Shown here: positions 1 to 12,700 of the stretch, one piece after another
Layout of the letters: the number at the start of each line of letters is the position of its first letter
How positions within the stretch are numbered: position 1 is the stretch's first letter
Assembly (NCBI RefSeq): GCF_047663525.1
Contig: NC_092591.1
Coordinates: forward strand, 28,429,001-28,493,000
Length of the DNA: 64,000 bases
Origin: Anas platyrhynchos
Lineage: Eukaryota > Chordata > Aves > Anseriformes > Anatidae
Direction: 5' to 3'
Notes under the pieces: model-generated
Database searches by the model: none
Told to the model about the DNA's origin: nothing
Seen by the model: the letters and a program-made list of their open reading frames with translations, nothing else
Position numbers and translations under genes: made by a program

Positions 1-175
1 CTAGGATTTGTCCTGCTATGTGCATTTTGGGGTCTGTTCAGTGCTGTCCTTCATGGCTGTTTGGATGTCGAGGCTGTCTGCCTGTGGATATGACTCAGGA
101 GCATCCAGACACATTTTGTACACTCAGCAGGACCTGCCGCTGTGTAAAACCCTTCCTCCAAACCTTCCTTTGCAG

Positions 176-290
176 CTGCTGGGGCTGTCCATCGCCACGC
201 TGAGCACAGTCACCCACTACGGGCTGCGTTTCACCATCATCAGCAACATCTCCCCCGAGAGCAACTCCTACCGGGTCATCCACCACGCAG
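176..290 (+). CDS. TSPAN32: TSPAN32 coding exon 2 (end of TM1 and small extracellular loop)
   Basis: The acceptor is a pyrimidine-rich stretch ending in CAG at 173-175 and the donor is GTACGT at 291. The exon has 115 bp, enters in phase 0 and leaves one base into a codon. It encodes LLGLSIATL (end of TM1), then a loop with THYG and a potential N-glycosylation site N-I-S. The similarity to the human LLGLSVAT region supports the call. The preceding exon is not in the window. Confidence 0.9.
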
Positions 291-3200
291 GTACGTCATG
301 GTTGCGCCCCAGTGAGACCTCTGGGGAAGGCAGGATCTGGGGCCTGGAGGATGCTCTAGTGCTAAAGGAGTCCTGCAGGCACTGTTTTTCCCACTGTTTT
401 TGGACCCACACTGCATCTTTCCATCTTTACCCTGTGCTGCAGAGCAAGCCCAGGGGCAGCTCAGCCAGATGTAGGTGGACCTAAAGGTGTGGTGGGACTG
501 GAGGTGCCAAGGGAGCATGGGGAGAGGGGCTGCTACAGGGATTGAGGTTGAATATGGTTAAAAATGATGCTGGGAGGAGAATAGGAGAGGAGAAATGAGT
601 GGCAAAACCTTTTCTTGGGGGAAAAATGTTTTCGTTTCTTTTCCCTGGTTTAATTTGGACCCTGGAAGGTACCAAGGTCATAGGGAAAGACTAAATGAAG
701 GAGAAATACAAACTGAGTCTTGGATACAAGACCAGAGCAAAGAGATGAGAACAGCCCGATACTTCATGCTTAGCCCTGAGCCAGGGCTGCAAAGCACTTG
801 GGTACCGGCTGTGGCCCTGCCTTGGCCGGGAGGAAACCAGCGGGCGAGTGGTGCAGGAGATTAGCGGTGCGCCAAGCCCCGATAGCGGCCGCGGGGCATC
901 TGCTGCTCTTCAGCATCCCCAATTTGGGGGCATCTTTATCAGAGGGCTGAAGTAATTGTCAGCTTATGGGCGTCCTCCCAGGGTGCCTGGCTCTGCTGGA
1001 GCTGGGGTTGCTGCTCAGAGGCATGCAAGATGAGCAAAGCAACTGGGAAATGATGAGTAAGTTATAAAGCATTCGAGTTCTGCAAATTGGTCTTCTTACA
1101 CCACCTCCCCAAAATGCAGTTTTTGTCCTCTCCCCAGGCAAAAGCATTTTGCCATTAGTCCCCTCGAAGTCTTGGTGTCTGACCACAGATCCCATGTCCG
1201 GCTTCCTTCCAGCTTTCTACGTTGGCATCTGCCTTAGCATGACCCTGATCCTCGCAGCCCTGCTGAGCTCGGCCGCCACAGTACGGGAGTCACAGTGCCT
1301 CACAGCAACGGTGCGTATCCCTCCCGAGGGGCTGGCTGGGAGTGGGTGGCGTGCAGGCACTCGCATCTTCAACCTGCTGCATGCACACAGGGGTAGGACA
1401 TCCCATTACACCACTCTGTGCTGCAAGGGGATGTTTTTTATAATGCGCAGCCTGGCCTGATCCCTTGGGGCTCCTCCAGCTGAGGATTGCATCTTTATGC
1501 ACCTTGTTGTTTGTTTTTGGTGATGGTGGTGGGGTTTTCTTGTTTTGTTTTGTTTTGTTTTCCAAAGTAATTGCAGTTATGATGCACTTTTTGAGCAGCG
1601 TTTGAGCCTGGACTGTATCAACATTAATAAACTGAACTGCAAGCTCTGCTTTGCAGGAAGCCATGCGATTTCGTTAAGTTCTGGGGAGAAAAGCTCCCAT
1701 TTTGGCTCATCGGTGCCTAGGGGCTGGGGTGACACGCTTCCCACGAGGCTGGTATTTAAACACGTGCTTTCTCTAGGCTCCTGCTGGCTTTGCCCCTGCA
1801 CCTTCACTTCGGCTCCTGCCGGCTCCAGGCCCCTCTTGGCCGCTGGGGGGGGCCGGGGAGCTGGCGCTGGGCAAGGCACAGCCGTGCCTGGGTAGCAGCC
1901 GAGAGCCTTGGGAATAGTCGAGGAGCCCAGGGCAGCCAGTTTATCCTCTGGGATTTCTCCTGGCTTTGGGACAGGACTGGAAAGGTCCGCTTGTCCTCCC
2001 TGCAGAGCTCTGAAGCACCTCCTGCACCGCTCCTCCTTGCACAAACAGCTCACCGGCATGGTAACAACTTGCATCGCAGGGTTTCTATAGGGGAGCTTTT
2101 CCTAGACCTCTAAGTTGGCATACAGCCCTTTAAAGCTGTTGATATCTTGCAGCAGGGATTACCCTGCAGCTGGTTTCCCCACCAGTCCCTACCCACATTT
2201 GATCTTGGATGTGAAAGCTGGAGATGAAGGCAGAGAGCCAGCCTCTGAGGTCGGATGTGACCACGGGCAGGAGTAGCACAAGTCAGACCTGTGGGGCTCT
2301 GAACAGTCTCCTCCTTCAGGAGGGCTGCATATGCAGAAGAGGGGCTTCAGTCCTTTTTGTCCTAATGACAACGATGGGTCCAGGGTGGCTAGAAACCAGA
2401 ATGAGTTGCATCAGCAGCTCATCTCATAGCTGCAGCAGCGGCACCAGCCCAGGCAGAAACCTCTGCACACCCACCAATGCTTGCAGGGAAGCTGGTTCCT
2501 GGAGAACAACTGAGATCTTAGAGATAAAATATTACTTTCAAAAATCCTGGACTGTTATTCCCAGAGCTCCTCTTCAATGGGGGAGCAGTGACGGGTTTAT
2601 TGACTCTCGTCCAGCTGCAGTCCTGCTTTTTGGTGATATGCGGTGCACCAGGCAGGCAGCCCTGAATGTAAACATCCTGCAGCTCTCACGGCCTCTGAAG
2701 GCCATACTGCTATTGAAGGGGAGGAAAAGGAAGGAAAACTGCAATTTTGCTAGCACTACTTGTACAAAAGGAACTGGCTCTGACAGCATTTAAGGCACCG
2801 TGTGATGTTAGCTGGTCAGACAAGGAGAGAGGGAGGTGGGGGGCGGCAGAGAACAACCAGAATATCCCACCTGAAACTCTCACACTTGAACTTTCCAGCC
2901 TAAAAATTACTCAAAATAAGTGTTTGGGATGGATCAACTGTTTCAAGCAATTTCTGTGGTGGAAAAGGCTCGGTGGATGCCCAGTGTAACCCAGCTTCTC
3001 ACTGAGTGATGTGCCAGCGGGGCCAGCACACAGCACAGGCTGTTTGCTTTACTGCCCCCAGGTGTGTAATTGCAGGCAAGTGCTTTAAGGGTCCTTGATA
3101 ACCCAGCAACACACTTCAGCATCTCAGTTTTGCTGTGAATTTGTCTCTTCATAGTGCTGTAACACATCTGTGTGACAGCACTCCCCAGGAGCAGGCATTG

Positions 3201-6200
3201 ATGCTGTGCTCAGCTGGAGCTGAGGAAGGGTTCCTCCTGCAGACAGAGATTGCAGGCAAGGCTTAAATGGAAAGGCAAGCATGCCATGTGCTGTTAGGTG
3301 AACTGGGGCAGGGAGGGAGGGCTGCAATCTGATGGATGCAATCTGAAATTATCTGTCCCCTTCCCTGTCCCTGGGCTGTAAGTTATTGCAGGGGGCAGCT
3401 CTCACAGCGGCACCAAAAAGCAGCCAGAGCAGGGGAGGTCACAGATCTGCTCCTTCCCTGGCTGGGGGGTGGCTTGGCAAAGCTGCCCAGCCAGCCTGGG
3501 GCCAGAGCATCCCTCCCTCAGCCCCAATAACTTTCCCTTTGCTCTCCCAAAGCATCAGCAAGGTGATGCTGGGGTTGCTGCTGACTGTGTGGCACAGGGA
3601 GGATGCTGATGCTCAGGGACTGCTTTACCCAAAGGGTAAGCGTGAGAAGGGTGAATTAAAAGTTACACCCACCGAGAGATGGCACAGCATTTCTGCAGAT
3701 GCTGCTGAGTCTCTAGGGGCTGATTTGTTCCTTGCAGCGAGGACGGGAATGAGGTCATTCATAAAAGAGGGACTGATGGCGGAGGATGACAGTGGGGCTG
3801 TCCTCCTCCAGGGAGCCCCTCCACACATCACGTGCAAGCTGCATGTTGCCTTTTCATTTTTATTTTCTTTTTCCTCCAAGTATCTTCTAATATAATCAGA
3901 AAATTGCACTTCTAAAAGTGCTTTTGGCCAGGAAAAGGAGACAGCAGCCTATAATTCATTTATAAGATGCTCTGGGAGCCGTGTAATTGCTTTGCACCGG
4001 CTGGAGGTCCCCAAGGGGCTGCGTCTCTATTCCCAGAGATGCTAGGCAGACGTAAAGGGAGAGCTGATGCTGAAGGACTGTGGGCTGGAGCTGAGGAAGG
4101 GAAGATGAGCAAGCGGATTTGATACTGCTGGTTTTTCTGGCCCCAGAGGGATGTCGTAAGTGTGGGAAGGATGGGAGAGTAAAAGGGGAGAAATCCAGGT
4201 GATGCCACTTGCATGCTGGGGTTCTCACTTCACAGGTTCACAGCAGGTCCTCTTGGTTATGGGAGAGCTTTCCCATTGCTGCCAGTGTTGGTTTTTCATC
4301 TACCTTAATTTTTTTTTCTTTTATTTTTTTTTTTCAAGTCTGATTTTGGTCCTAAATTGGATGAAAACATTGACTCTGCTATGCTGAGGGTGGTGTAAAG
4401 AGGCAGCAAAATGCCAGGGCTGGTTCCATTGTGGAACAATCTGAAAAGTCATTCTGCTGGCATGTGCTTATACATTTCCAGGATTTGAAGTAACACATTT
4501 TCCTTTCTTAGAGTATATGGAGGCTTTCTTTTTCTAAAAGCTTTTTTTTTTAAAAAAAAAAAAAAAAAAAAGCCACACTTCTTAAGCAAAAGTTACTCTT
4601 CTTCCTTCCCTTAAGTTTGCATTTGGTAAAATTTCATGAAATATTTAATCTTTAAGCGATTTCAACTAGGTCATATTATTGAAGTATTCAGATGGGGAGA
4701 AAAAAAAAAAGAAAGAGAAAACAAAATAAGCTGTAGTTGTATGAGTAGTTTTCCCCTGACGCATAACTCCTTTTTAGAAGAGGGACAGTTTCATGGAAAA
4801 GCTTGTAAGGGCAATAATTTAAAACTGCTGCTTATTCATCATCACTTGCCATTCCCAGACTAAGCTGTGGATTCATATTTGATGAATCCATTTGGCCTTC
4901 AAACATTTTATAGGCACTTTTTTTTTCTTTTTAATGTGAACAAGATCCTTTGGTCCAGCTGTCACAACAGGCACTGATGTTTACATCAGGGTTGGCTTTT
5001 TGTTTTGGACTGAATTTCTTCAAATAAAGAGACAGCGCGTCTGACTTCCAGCTCTGTGAGCCTGGGGAAGAAGACAAAAGTCAAGCTGCCTCCTGTGTCA
5101 TTGCTGTCATTGTTTGGACTCCCCAGGGTCAGTTGCTGGCCTTGGTTGTATTTCTGTCATCCTTTTGTCTAAGCAGGTCAACGTGGCCATGCAGCTCCGA
5201 CATAGCTGACAGTGCTGAGATGTGGGCCACAGGAAAGTCCGGCTCCTTTCCCAACACTGGTTGCTCTCCATCCCACTTCTTTATGGACTATTCATTTATG
5301 GACTTTAGAGTTTTCCCCTCCTTGAATCCCACAACTGACTTTCAGATATGGGGGATTGGATCCCTCAAGAGAGGTGCTATTTTTGTACATGCTTCTGCTT
5401 CAGAAGGGGAGCACGTAAACATAATTTATTTATTTATTTATTTTTAAGAGGAGTTTAGGCAGATTAGGTTAACTGCTCCACAGGAAGCCAAGTGATTTTT
5501 TTTTGGTCAACCCCTTCAAATGGCCACGTTGTAATCAGAGGGTTCCTGATGGAGAATCATGCTATTGCACATCCAATTTCTTACAAGTTATGAAGCATAC
5601 CAAGAGAAAGCAATGCTTAGCTCTAACTTTAACCAAACTTGCTTGAACAAGCACATTAAATATGTTCCTAGCATGTTTTCACATGGATGTCTTCTCCCCA
5701 TAGTGTAACTGATAATAATTTTCTCTTTATCCTCAGGGGTTTTTCTGCTTCGCTCTGGCCTTCTGCGGGCTGATACCAGCTGCCTGCTGGAGATATGCAC
5801 GCAGCACAGAGGTAAGCTTCCTCTGCTAGGAAATACCAGCAGCCTCTCATCAGATGCAGGTTTTACACCAATTTCTCCTTTTAAAAGGGACAGCTGGTGG
5901 TAATTAAGCCATCCTCATCAAGGTCTATAGGATGTATGTTGTGTTACATCCCTCCTCTGCAAGAAATAGGTCATTTAAAGGGAGAGAAGGGATTGTGGGG
6001 TGCTGGCCCCAGAAATTCTTAGGCAGGACAAATGTTTTCTCTTGAAGGTAAATTGAAATATATATCTTGTTTTAAATAGCTTTGGTTGTTCCATTTTTTG
6101 AAAAAATAAGGTGTTTGGCTTTTGGAAAGTTTTCTTTTTTGTTTTTTTTTTTGGTCTCAAATATTGGGCAGTCTCCAGCTAGCTCTAATTCCTGGTAACT

Positions 6201-6667
6201 TCACCTGGGAGCCTCAGTTCAAAGGTTGTGGCTGCTTGGTTTGTCTCTGTCTCTGTTGAGATCTATGAGAAACACCTAAGAATTGTGCCTGTTAACCAGC
6301 ATCAGTGGCACAGTGAAATAGCTAGTGTGAAAAACAGCATTTGGGGTTGATGTCATGCTGGGATGCATGGTCTGGAGGAGAAGACTGCAGGAGGCTGGAT
6401 TTTCAGGTCTCTGAATTGTTACTCCAGAGTTCGCTGCTGGAGAGCTGGATGGTGCTGGAGATAAAGGGTGATGGGGAGATGTAAGGTACGTGACAGCAGG
6501 ATGAGGCTTAGTACTTCAGGAAGGCTGGACTTTTAATTCTTTCCTGAGTTGATATCACTTCATCTGCTTTACACGTTTACTCCTCTTCCTGTTCAGGTGA
6601 ATTTGTTGCTTCTTGGTCTTAATTCCACCCATGCTCAAAAAAAAAAAAAAAAAGAGAGAGAGAGATT

Positions 6668-6703
<36 letters not shown>

Positions 6704-9700
6704 TGGAGCATAGTTCCACCAAAACCCCAGAGATTCAGTCTGTGCTTGGGCTGCTGCAATTGCACCTCTTTGTGCTCACACTCGACCCACAGAACACAGT
6801 TCGTAGAAACTCCATGTTGTAATGGTTTGGTGTCCTGTGGGGAGGTTAAAATCCTGTCCCTGTGGGGCTGTAAGACCAAAGGGCAATGTCTGGGAAGCAG
6901 TAAGGGATAAGCTCCTGCCTCTCTAGAAAGCTTGCCCACGGCTGACCAGGAGCTGAAGATCCTCTGCAATAAGGGTCAGACCAAAGGCACCGGATCTCAG
7001 AAAGGCAGGAACACAAAAACCCAGCACGTGTGGAGCAATGCTTTCCAGCTGCCTGCAGCCTGTCACTTGGAGATGAGCTGCTTGTTCTTTTGTGTGTGAT
7101 GTCCTCTGGATTTTTTTTTTCCTCCATGAATTTGTCCAGCTGCTTTGAAAACATCAGGTGAACACTGATGGCATAGCAGCAGCGTTCATCTCTATTGCAG
7201 CACCACCTGTGCACAAAGGTCCCACCCTTACCTGGCTAAAGCAGTGTCCATCAGAGCTGAGACATCCATAGCAAAGAGTCTTCTTACAGCCCCTGTATAA
7301 ATTTTCCTTGGTTTCAGGCAAAGCTATGAAAATATGTCATTTTCACACTAGCATTTAAATATGGAAATAATAATTTGCAATCAATACAAAAGGGAGACCT
7401 CAAGCAGGGAATCTCCTTCTTCTGCACAGGTTTCTAATGAGAGCTTTAAACAGAAGCGGTGTTACCAAAGAAGTGGCAGCAGAAAGTGTGTCTGGGTGGT
7501 CTTTGGAAATTGCATTATGTGAACAGGCTGTTTAGATATTCTTGCTCCAAAAATGTGAAATAGGCTGTGAAAAGACCACAAGAAAAAGTTGTATATTGAA
7601 TGAATAAGGGTATGTGCCATTTAACAAAATATTTAGCTGAGTATATTTAAAGAATGATACCAATCAACAAAACACTTAGCTGAACATATTTAAAGACTTT
7701 CTCTGTAAATGTTTTAATCGCTACATCTGTTTTTACTTTAAATCATTATCCTGTTTTCTGCTTTGAGTGCCCTGCCCATAAATGCACCCATGTGTTATGG
7801 TTAGCTTTAGTACTCATTTTTTATTGTTTGTTTTAAGCAAAACAGAAATAGTTTTCACAAGACAAAATGTTTTTTGTTTTTGTTTCAAAATGTTTACTTT
7901 TCAGATATAGAAAAACAGCAGTATTTCTGACAACAGAAAAAATAAAATACCATTGGGGATCCCCTTGGGTTTCTCTTCTTGCTAAAATGCAAAGAAAAGC
8001 AGGGACTAAAAATTATGAAAGATTTAATTATAGGAACGTCACTTACAAAACACATGGAAATTTGGCTTGGCTTGAAAGATAACTTGTCTCACCAGTGAAG
8101 AAGAAAGGCCAGATGTGACTGCCTCCCCAGGACAGACAGTGCAGTGGTACGGACTGCTGAGTGGGGTGGGGGATTCAAAAGGCTTGAGAAGTTTCATTAT
8201 AGAACAGTTTGCTTGTCTGATTTTCTCAAAGTAAAGAGAAAAACTAAACCAGAGGCCCTCACACAGCCTCCTGCATGTTTATGTTTTCAGAAATAGCGGT
8301 AATATGGGGAGAAATCAGACAAATTCACCAGTATCTTGTAAGTCTGTTGGGATGAGCCCTTCCCTCCTTCTGCAAGTAGCAGCTGGGAAGTTTCTTATCC
8401 TCCGATCCACAGCAGATGCTCTCAGTATTTTATTTCACTTGATCTAAAAAATAAATAAAATTAAATAAAAATCCTTTATAGAACAGAACCCTCTTACTGA
8501 AAATCATCCAGCTAGAATGGAAAAGCCCAATCTCCAGCTGAAAAAGGGTTTCGATGGTTATTTTCAAGAGGCAGTAGATAGAAGTGTTGTTTGAACATGA
8601 TAAAAGCAAGATGTCCTTCTTGCCTTTGACTCTTGAGAGACCTGTTTACAGTACTTCTTGCAGAGAAGCTATGCAGGACTGGAGAAAAAGACAATTCATT
8701 TGTAAATATTCACTGTGCTCAGACCTCACCACTGTAAACAAAATGTGAATCTTTCTCATTTCCCATTCTCTACTGCTTTTCAGGGTTTCTATCCCTCCTA
8801 ATTGAATTATTTCAGACATCTGTCATGGCTTTTTAATTTCAAGTTACCTACTTTCCAGACAGACTCAGTGTCACCAGTTTTTATTTGTAAAACAGCTTAT
8901 CCCAGCTGTGCAAAAATAACAAATCCGGGATTTATTGTGCCTTGCCACAAAAACTTGAATCAGTTCAGCACTGTAGTTAGCCCTTGCTCCATTGGCCTGT
9001 CTACATGGCCAATAACTGGGTTTTGGGCTTTGGGCTGTCTTCTGAGGGTGCTATACATTCATCTGCCTGCATTAAATTATAGGAATTACTGTTGAGAAAT
9101 AAGGTTCCCTTTTCCGATATATTCCTGCCTGGTAGGTTTGGCCACAAAATGGTGAATGAAATGGGGAAGAACAAATAAATCAGAATAACGTCTTGGACCC
9201 TATACCTGTCTCTCTGATGTGTACAACGCAGCTTAGTTCCTATGAGATCAACAGGGATCAGCAGTCATTAGCAGGCAACAGTGACTGCTTCAGAAAGGAA
9301 GACAGTGTCCCTGCTCTGGCCCAGCTCATGAGGAGTAGCAAGGGTGGTGGTGGAGTTATGAATGAAGAAGCTCCCAAGACACAGTTTGTCCAAAACCAGA
9401 GTGTTGAACGTGCATCTGACTTTGCAGCACATGGCCTTACCCAGCCCCTGCTGTAATAGACAAGGAGGGCTTTTGATGTTCTTGCTAACTAATACAGAAT
9501 GGGTTTGAGGCTTAGTTCTGTGCTTTGCTGCAGAAAAGGCCAGAGGAGCTTCAACGTCATGTCACGTTCTGGTTTTCCCTTTCTCTGCAGCAGCTTAGTA
9601 CGTGCTCCCAGGAGCCCCATGAGCCCGTTGGGGTTGGGAAGGTGAATCAGCAGAAATAAAATCACTGCAGCTCAAAAGGAGTTCTGCAGCAGAAGAGCTT

Positions 9701-12700
9701 CTAATTACAGAGGTTTGTTGTTAGGTAAATGTTAGCTTAAAACCAAATACGTTTACAATTTCCTGACTTGGAGGAAATTTTGAAACTAAGCACTGGTGCA
9801 TATGGTTGTGCCAGGCTTCTTGTTTGGACTGGAGGAGCTGTTCCATTTGCCACAAGATGCCAGGGGAAAAAAAATGCTGATGTATCCAAAACATCTCACA
9901 GCATCCTGTCCTGAGGGTGGAGTGGCCAGAAGATGACAATATAAGCAGCTGCTTTGTGCCTCCTGCATTGGTGTGTATCTGTCCCCACTTCTGGTGTGAA
10001 GACCCAATTTCTTGAGTAATTTTTGGTCGAAAGGTTGCTTAACTTTGAATTGGCTGTAATTATGAGGCAATCTCTTAATTGTCAAGTTGCTGGGTGATTT
10101 CAGAAGGAGGTTTCCCCAGCAGCTTTCCCTCCATGTGCATAGAAAGGTGTCAGCCTCTTTGGGTTGTGCTGGACTGCACGTACTCAGAGTTTGCCTTGTC
10201 CTTGCACATCCGTGTCGTTTCTGCAGTTATGCAAGAAGTGATGAAATGCTTCCCGGTAATTCCTTAAATAGTGTTGTAGAGGTTCTTCTGGTGGCAAGCA
10301 AAATCTGTTTTTTTGTTTGTTTCTGTCATTTGTAGCAGTTTATGTTGGGGCAAATTCCTACAGGGTCTGGTCCAGGGTGATGGTCTCACCCTAAGGAAAT
10401 GCTTTAATGCAAGATTAAGTCCATGATTTCAGTTGGTCTTAAACACCAGCTGGAGGTGTGTTCAGGTGCTTTCTGAAGCTAGAACCAAAGCACACAGGCA
10501 GATTCCTTCCTGAAGTGGCAGGGCTGGGACAGGAATGCAGCTGTTCACAGGGGCCTTTCAAGAGCCTTTGCCAAAAGCAGGGATTTTGCTGTTAAAACAA
10601 TGTGAACAATCAGATGTCTTCCTTGCTCCTGATGTTATTCATATTACCAGGCACAATTGTTTTAACGTAAGCACTGAGTTTTTCCCCTGTCCCCGAAGCA
10701 TGCAAAATTGGAATAAGTAAATAAATAGGGGAAAACCCTCCCCCCTTTTTAAATATCATGAATCTTTCCCAGCATTTGCATTCCCATCATGTACAAATGC
10801 CCCACTCCCACGGCGAGACAGTGCTGTCCTTTGTCTGATGAGACGCTCAGGCACTCACCCTCTTGCTTTTTATAATTTATCGCTGCCCCGGCTCTGAACC
10901 CGTGTGGCCCCATTGCTGCTGCTTCCTGTGGTAGAGCTGGGGATGCTGTTTCCAGCAGCATCAGCCGCAGTGCCTGAGGGTGCTCGGATGGTTCTCAGCA
11001 TCCCAGCACAAAGTCGCACGTCCAACCTTCATGTGGCCATAGGGGATTGGATCTAGTGCTGATACAACATTTTAACGGTAAAATTAATTTTTAAAAAAGC
11101 ATTTGTCTATACTTTTAGTGGGAAAGCAGTCTTGATTGGCACTGGTTTCACATGCTACGGGCAAGAGATGGTATGATGATAGTTTTGGGAGGTTCATCGA
11201 TGGTTGGGTGTAGCATCTGAACTGTGGGAGCACAAAGAAGCGGTGTGGGCCCTTGGCAGTACACTGGTTTTGCAGTTCTGTTGTAAAATGTGGACTGAAA
11301 TACTTCTTTTGCTCTACAAATATACAAAATCAAGGAAACAAGAGGACCTTGACAAACTGAGGCTGGTGTCACTCACTGGAGGTACAGCCTCAGATCTGGA
11401 GGGTTTAAGGGAAAAAAAACTTGGTGTTTATTAACTACCTGACTGTTTTTTCATTATTATTTTTTAATTATTTTTATTTTTTGGACTTTTCTGTGAAGTA
11501 TCTGGTACCCTACCACAGACACAAACCAATGCTTCTGGGCTCATGAGAAGCACAGAGGCTGTGGTGTTCCCTTGCACACTGGCTGGATGCTACGTGCCCT
11601 GTTCATCCTGCTGGACTTCTGCTGCTGGTTTGGGCTGTGGGGGTGAGAAAGGAGGAGGAGGTTTGTAAGACAGAAGCTGAAAGGAGAAGGAAATGTCTGT
11701 GTGTGTGTATATAAAGGCATATATGTGATCTGCTGTTCTCAATGACAAGCAGGGAGACCTGGCTTGTGGTTTGGTGCTCAGCTAACTCAGGCAGCGTTCC
11801 TCCATTTAGTGAGCAGAGCTGTGGGAAGGTGTGAGTCACTCGTAATGGGAGCTGGCAGCTGCCAGAGCACTTTGGCCAGCCGTGCTGTTCAAAGCTAGTT
11901 TGTGCCCCTGGAGAAGCATTGTCTGCATCTGTCTTTCGGGAAGGCAGCACTGAGGCGGGAGGGAAGCAGTGAAACAGGTCAGCACTTTCATCAGCTCCTT
12001 GTGCAACTGATTCAAAACAGGAGGCAGTGCTGGAATTGGAGAGAAATATCTTTGTAAGGCTTTGCTTCTCCTGCTTTGTTATTTCACGATGGCTTTTGCT
12101 CCCTTCTCTGTTTGCATAACCCTCAGTGATGCACCAAAAGACAGGGGCTGCCTGTTCCTGTCCCAAAACCTGCAAGAAAAGGAAAATCCATGAGTTATTT
12201 AAAAATAATAACACATTTACAACAATACAAAATTATATATGTATATGTATATATCAAAAGAAAACATGAAAATGACTTGGCTGAAAGTCTCACTTGTATC
12301 ACCCTGCTCTCTTTGCATCAGTGGTCTCTAGTGATTGCTGACATCAGAGGGGAGCAGCACCTGATCTTATGCAGGTTTTGGAGGCAGGGGCTGCAAGGCT
12401 GCTCTGGTTTGCAGTGCTGGCAGGATTTCTGCATCTGGGATTGACTGACTTGATGAAGCCTGAAGCAGAGGAAGGGAGCTGACATGCTGTTAGAGAAGTG
12501 TATGTGTAGAGGGGCGTTCATTGACATCTCTTGCTTGCAAAGGAATCAGATCTGAATACTGATCTCCTTGTCACACGTATCTGTTCCAAGTACAGTTACA
12601 GGGTAAAAAATAATCTCTTTTCGTGAATAACGAGGCAAAATTGTGAATTTCTCTCTTGGAGGAAAAAAGTGAAATTTATTTTAGTTTCTAATAGCCAAAG

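Larger units (their letters stand above)
1311..5736 (+). other. TSPAN32 intron 3
   Basis: GT-AG intron of about 4.4 kb. It holds simple repeats only: TTTTG units near 1541-1560, a T10-A20 run at 4542-4571 and ATTT units at 5423-5446. Reading frames on both strands are short and lack recognisable domains. Confidence 0.75.

Noticed and set aside
1..175. Possible TSPAN32 exon 1 within the window
   Set aside because: No peptide resembling the expected N-terminus and TM1 start is present, and a polypyrimidine tract with CAG precedes base 176, so this is intron.
11603..12214. 203-codon minus-strand frame in TSPAN32 intron 4
   Set aside because: Ser/Thr-rich translation without domain; looks like chance antisense frame.
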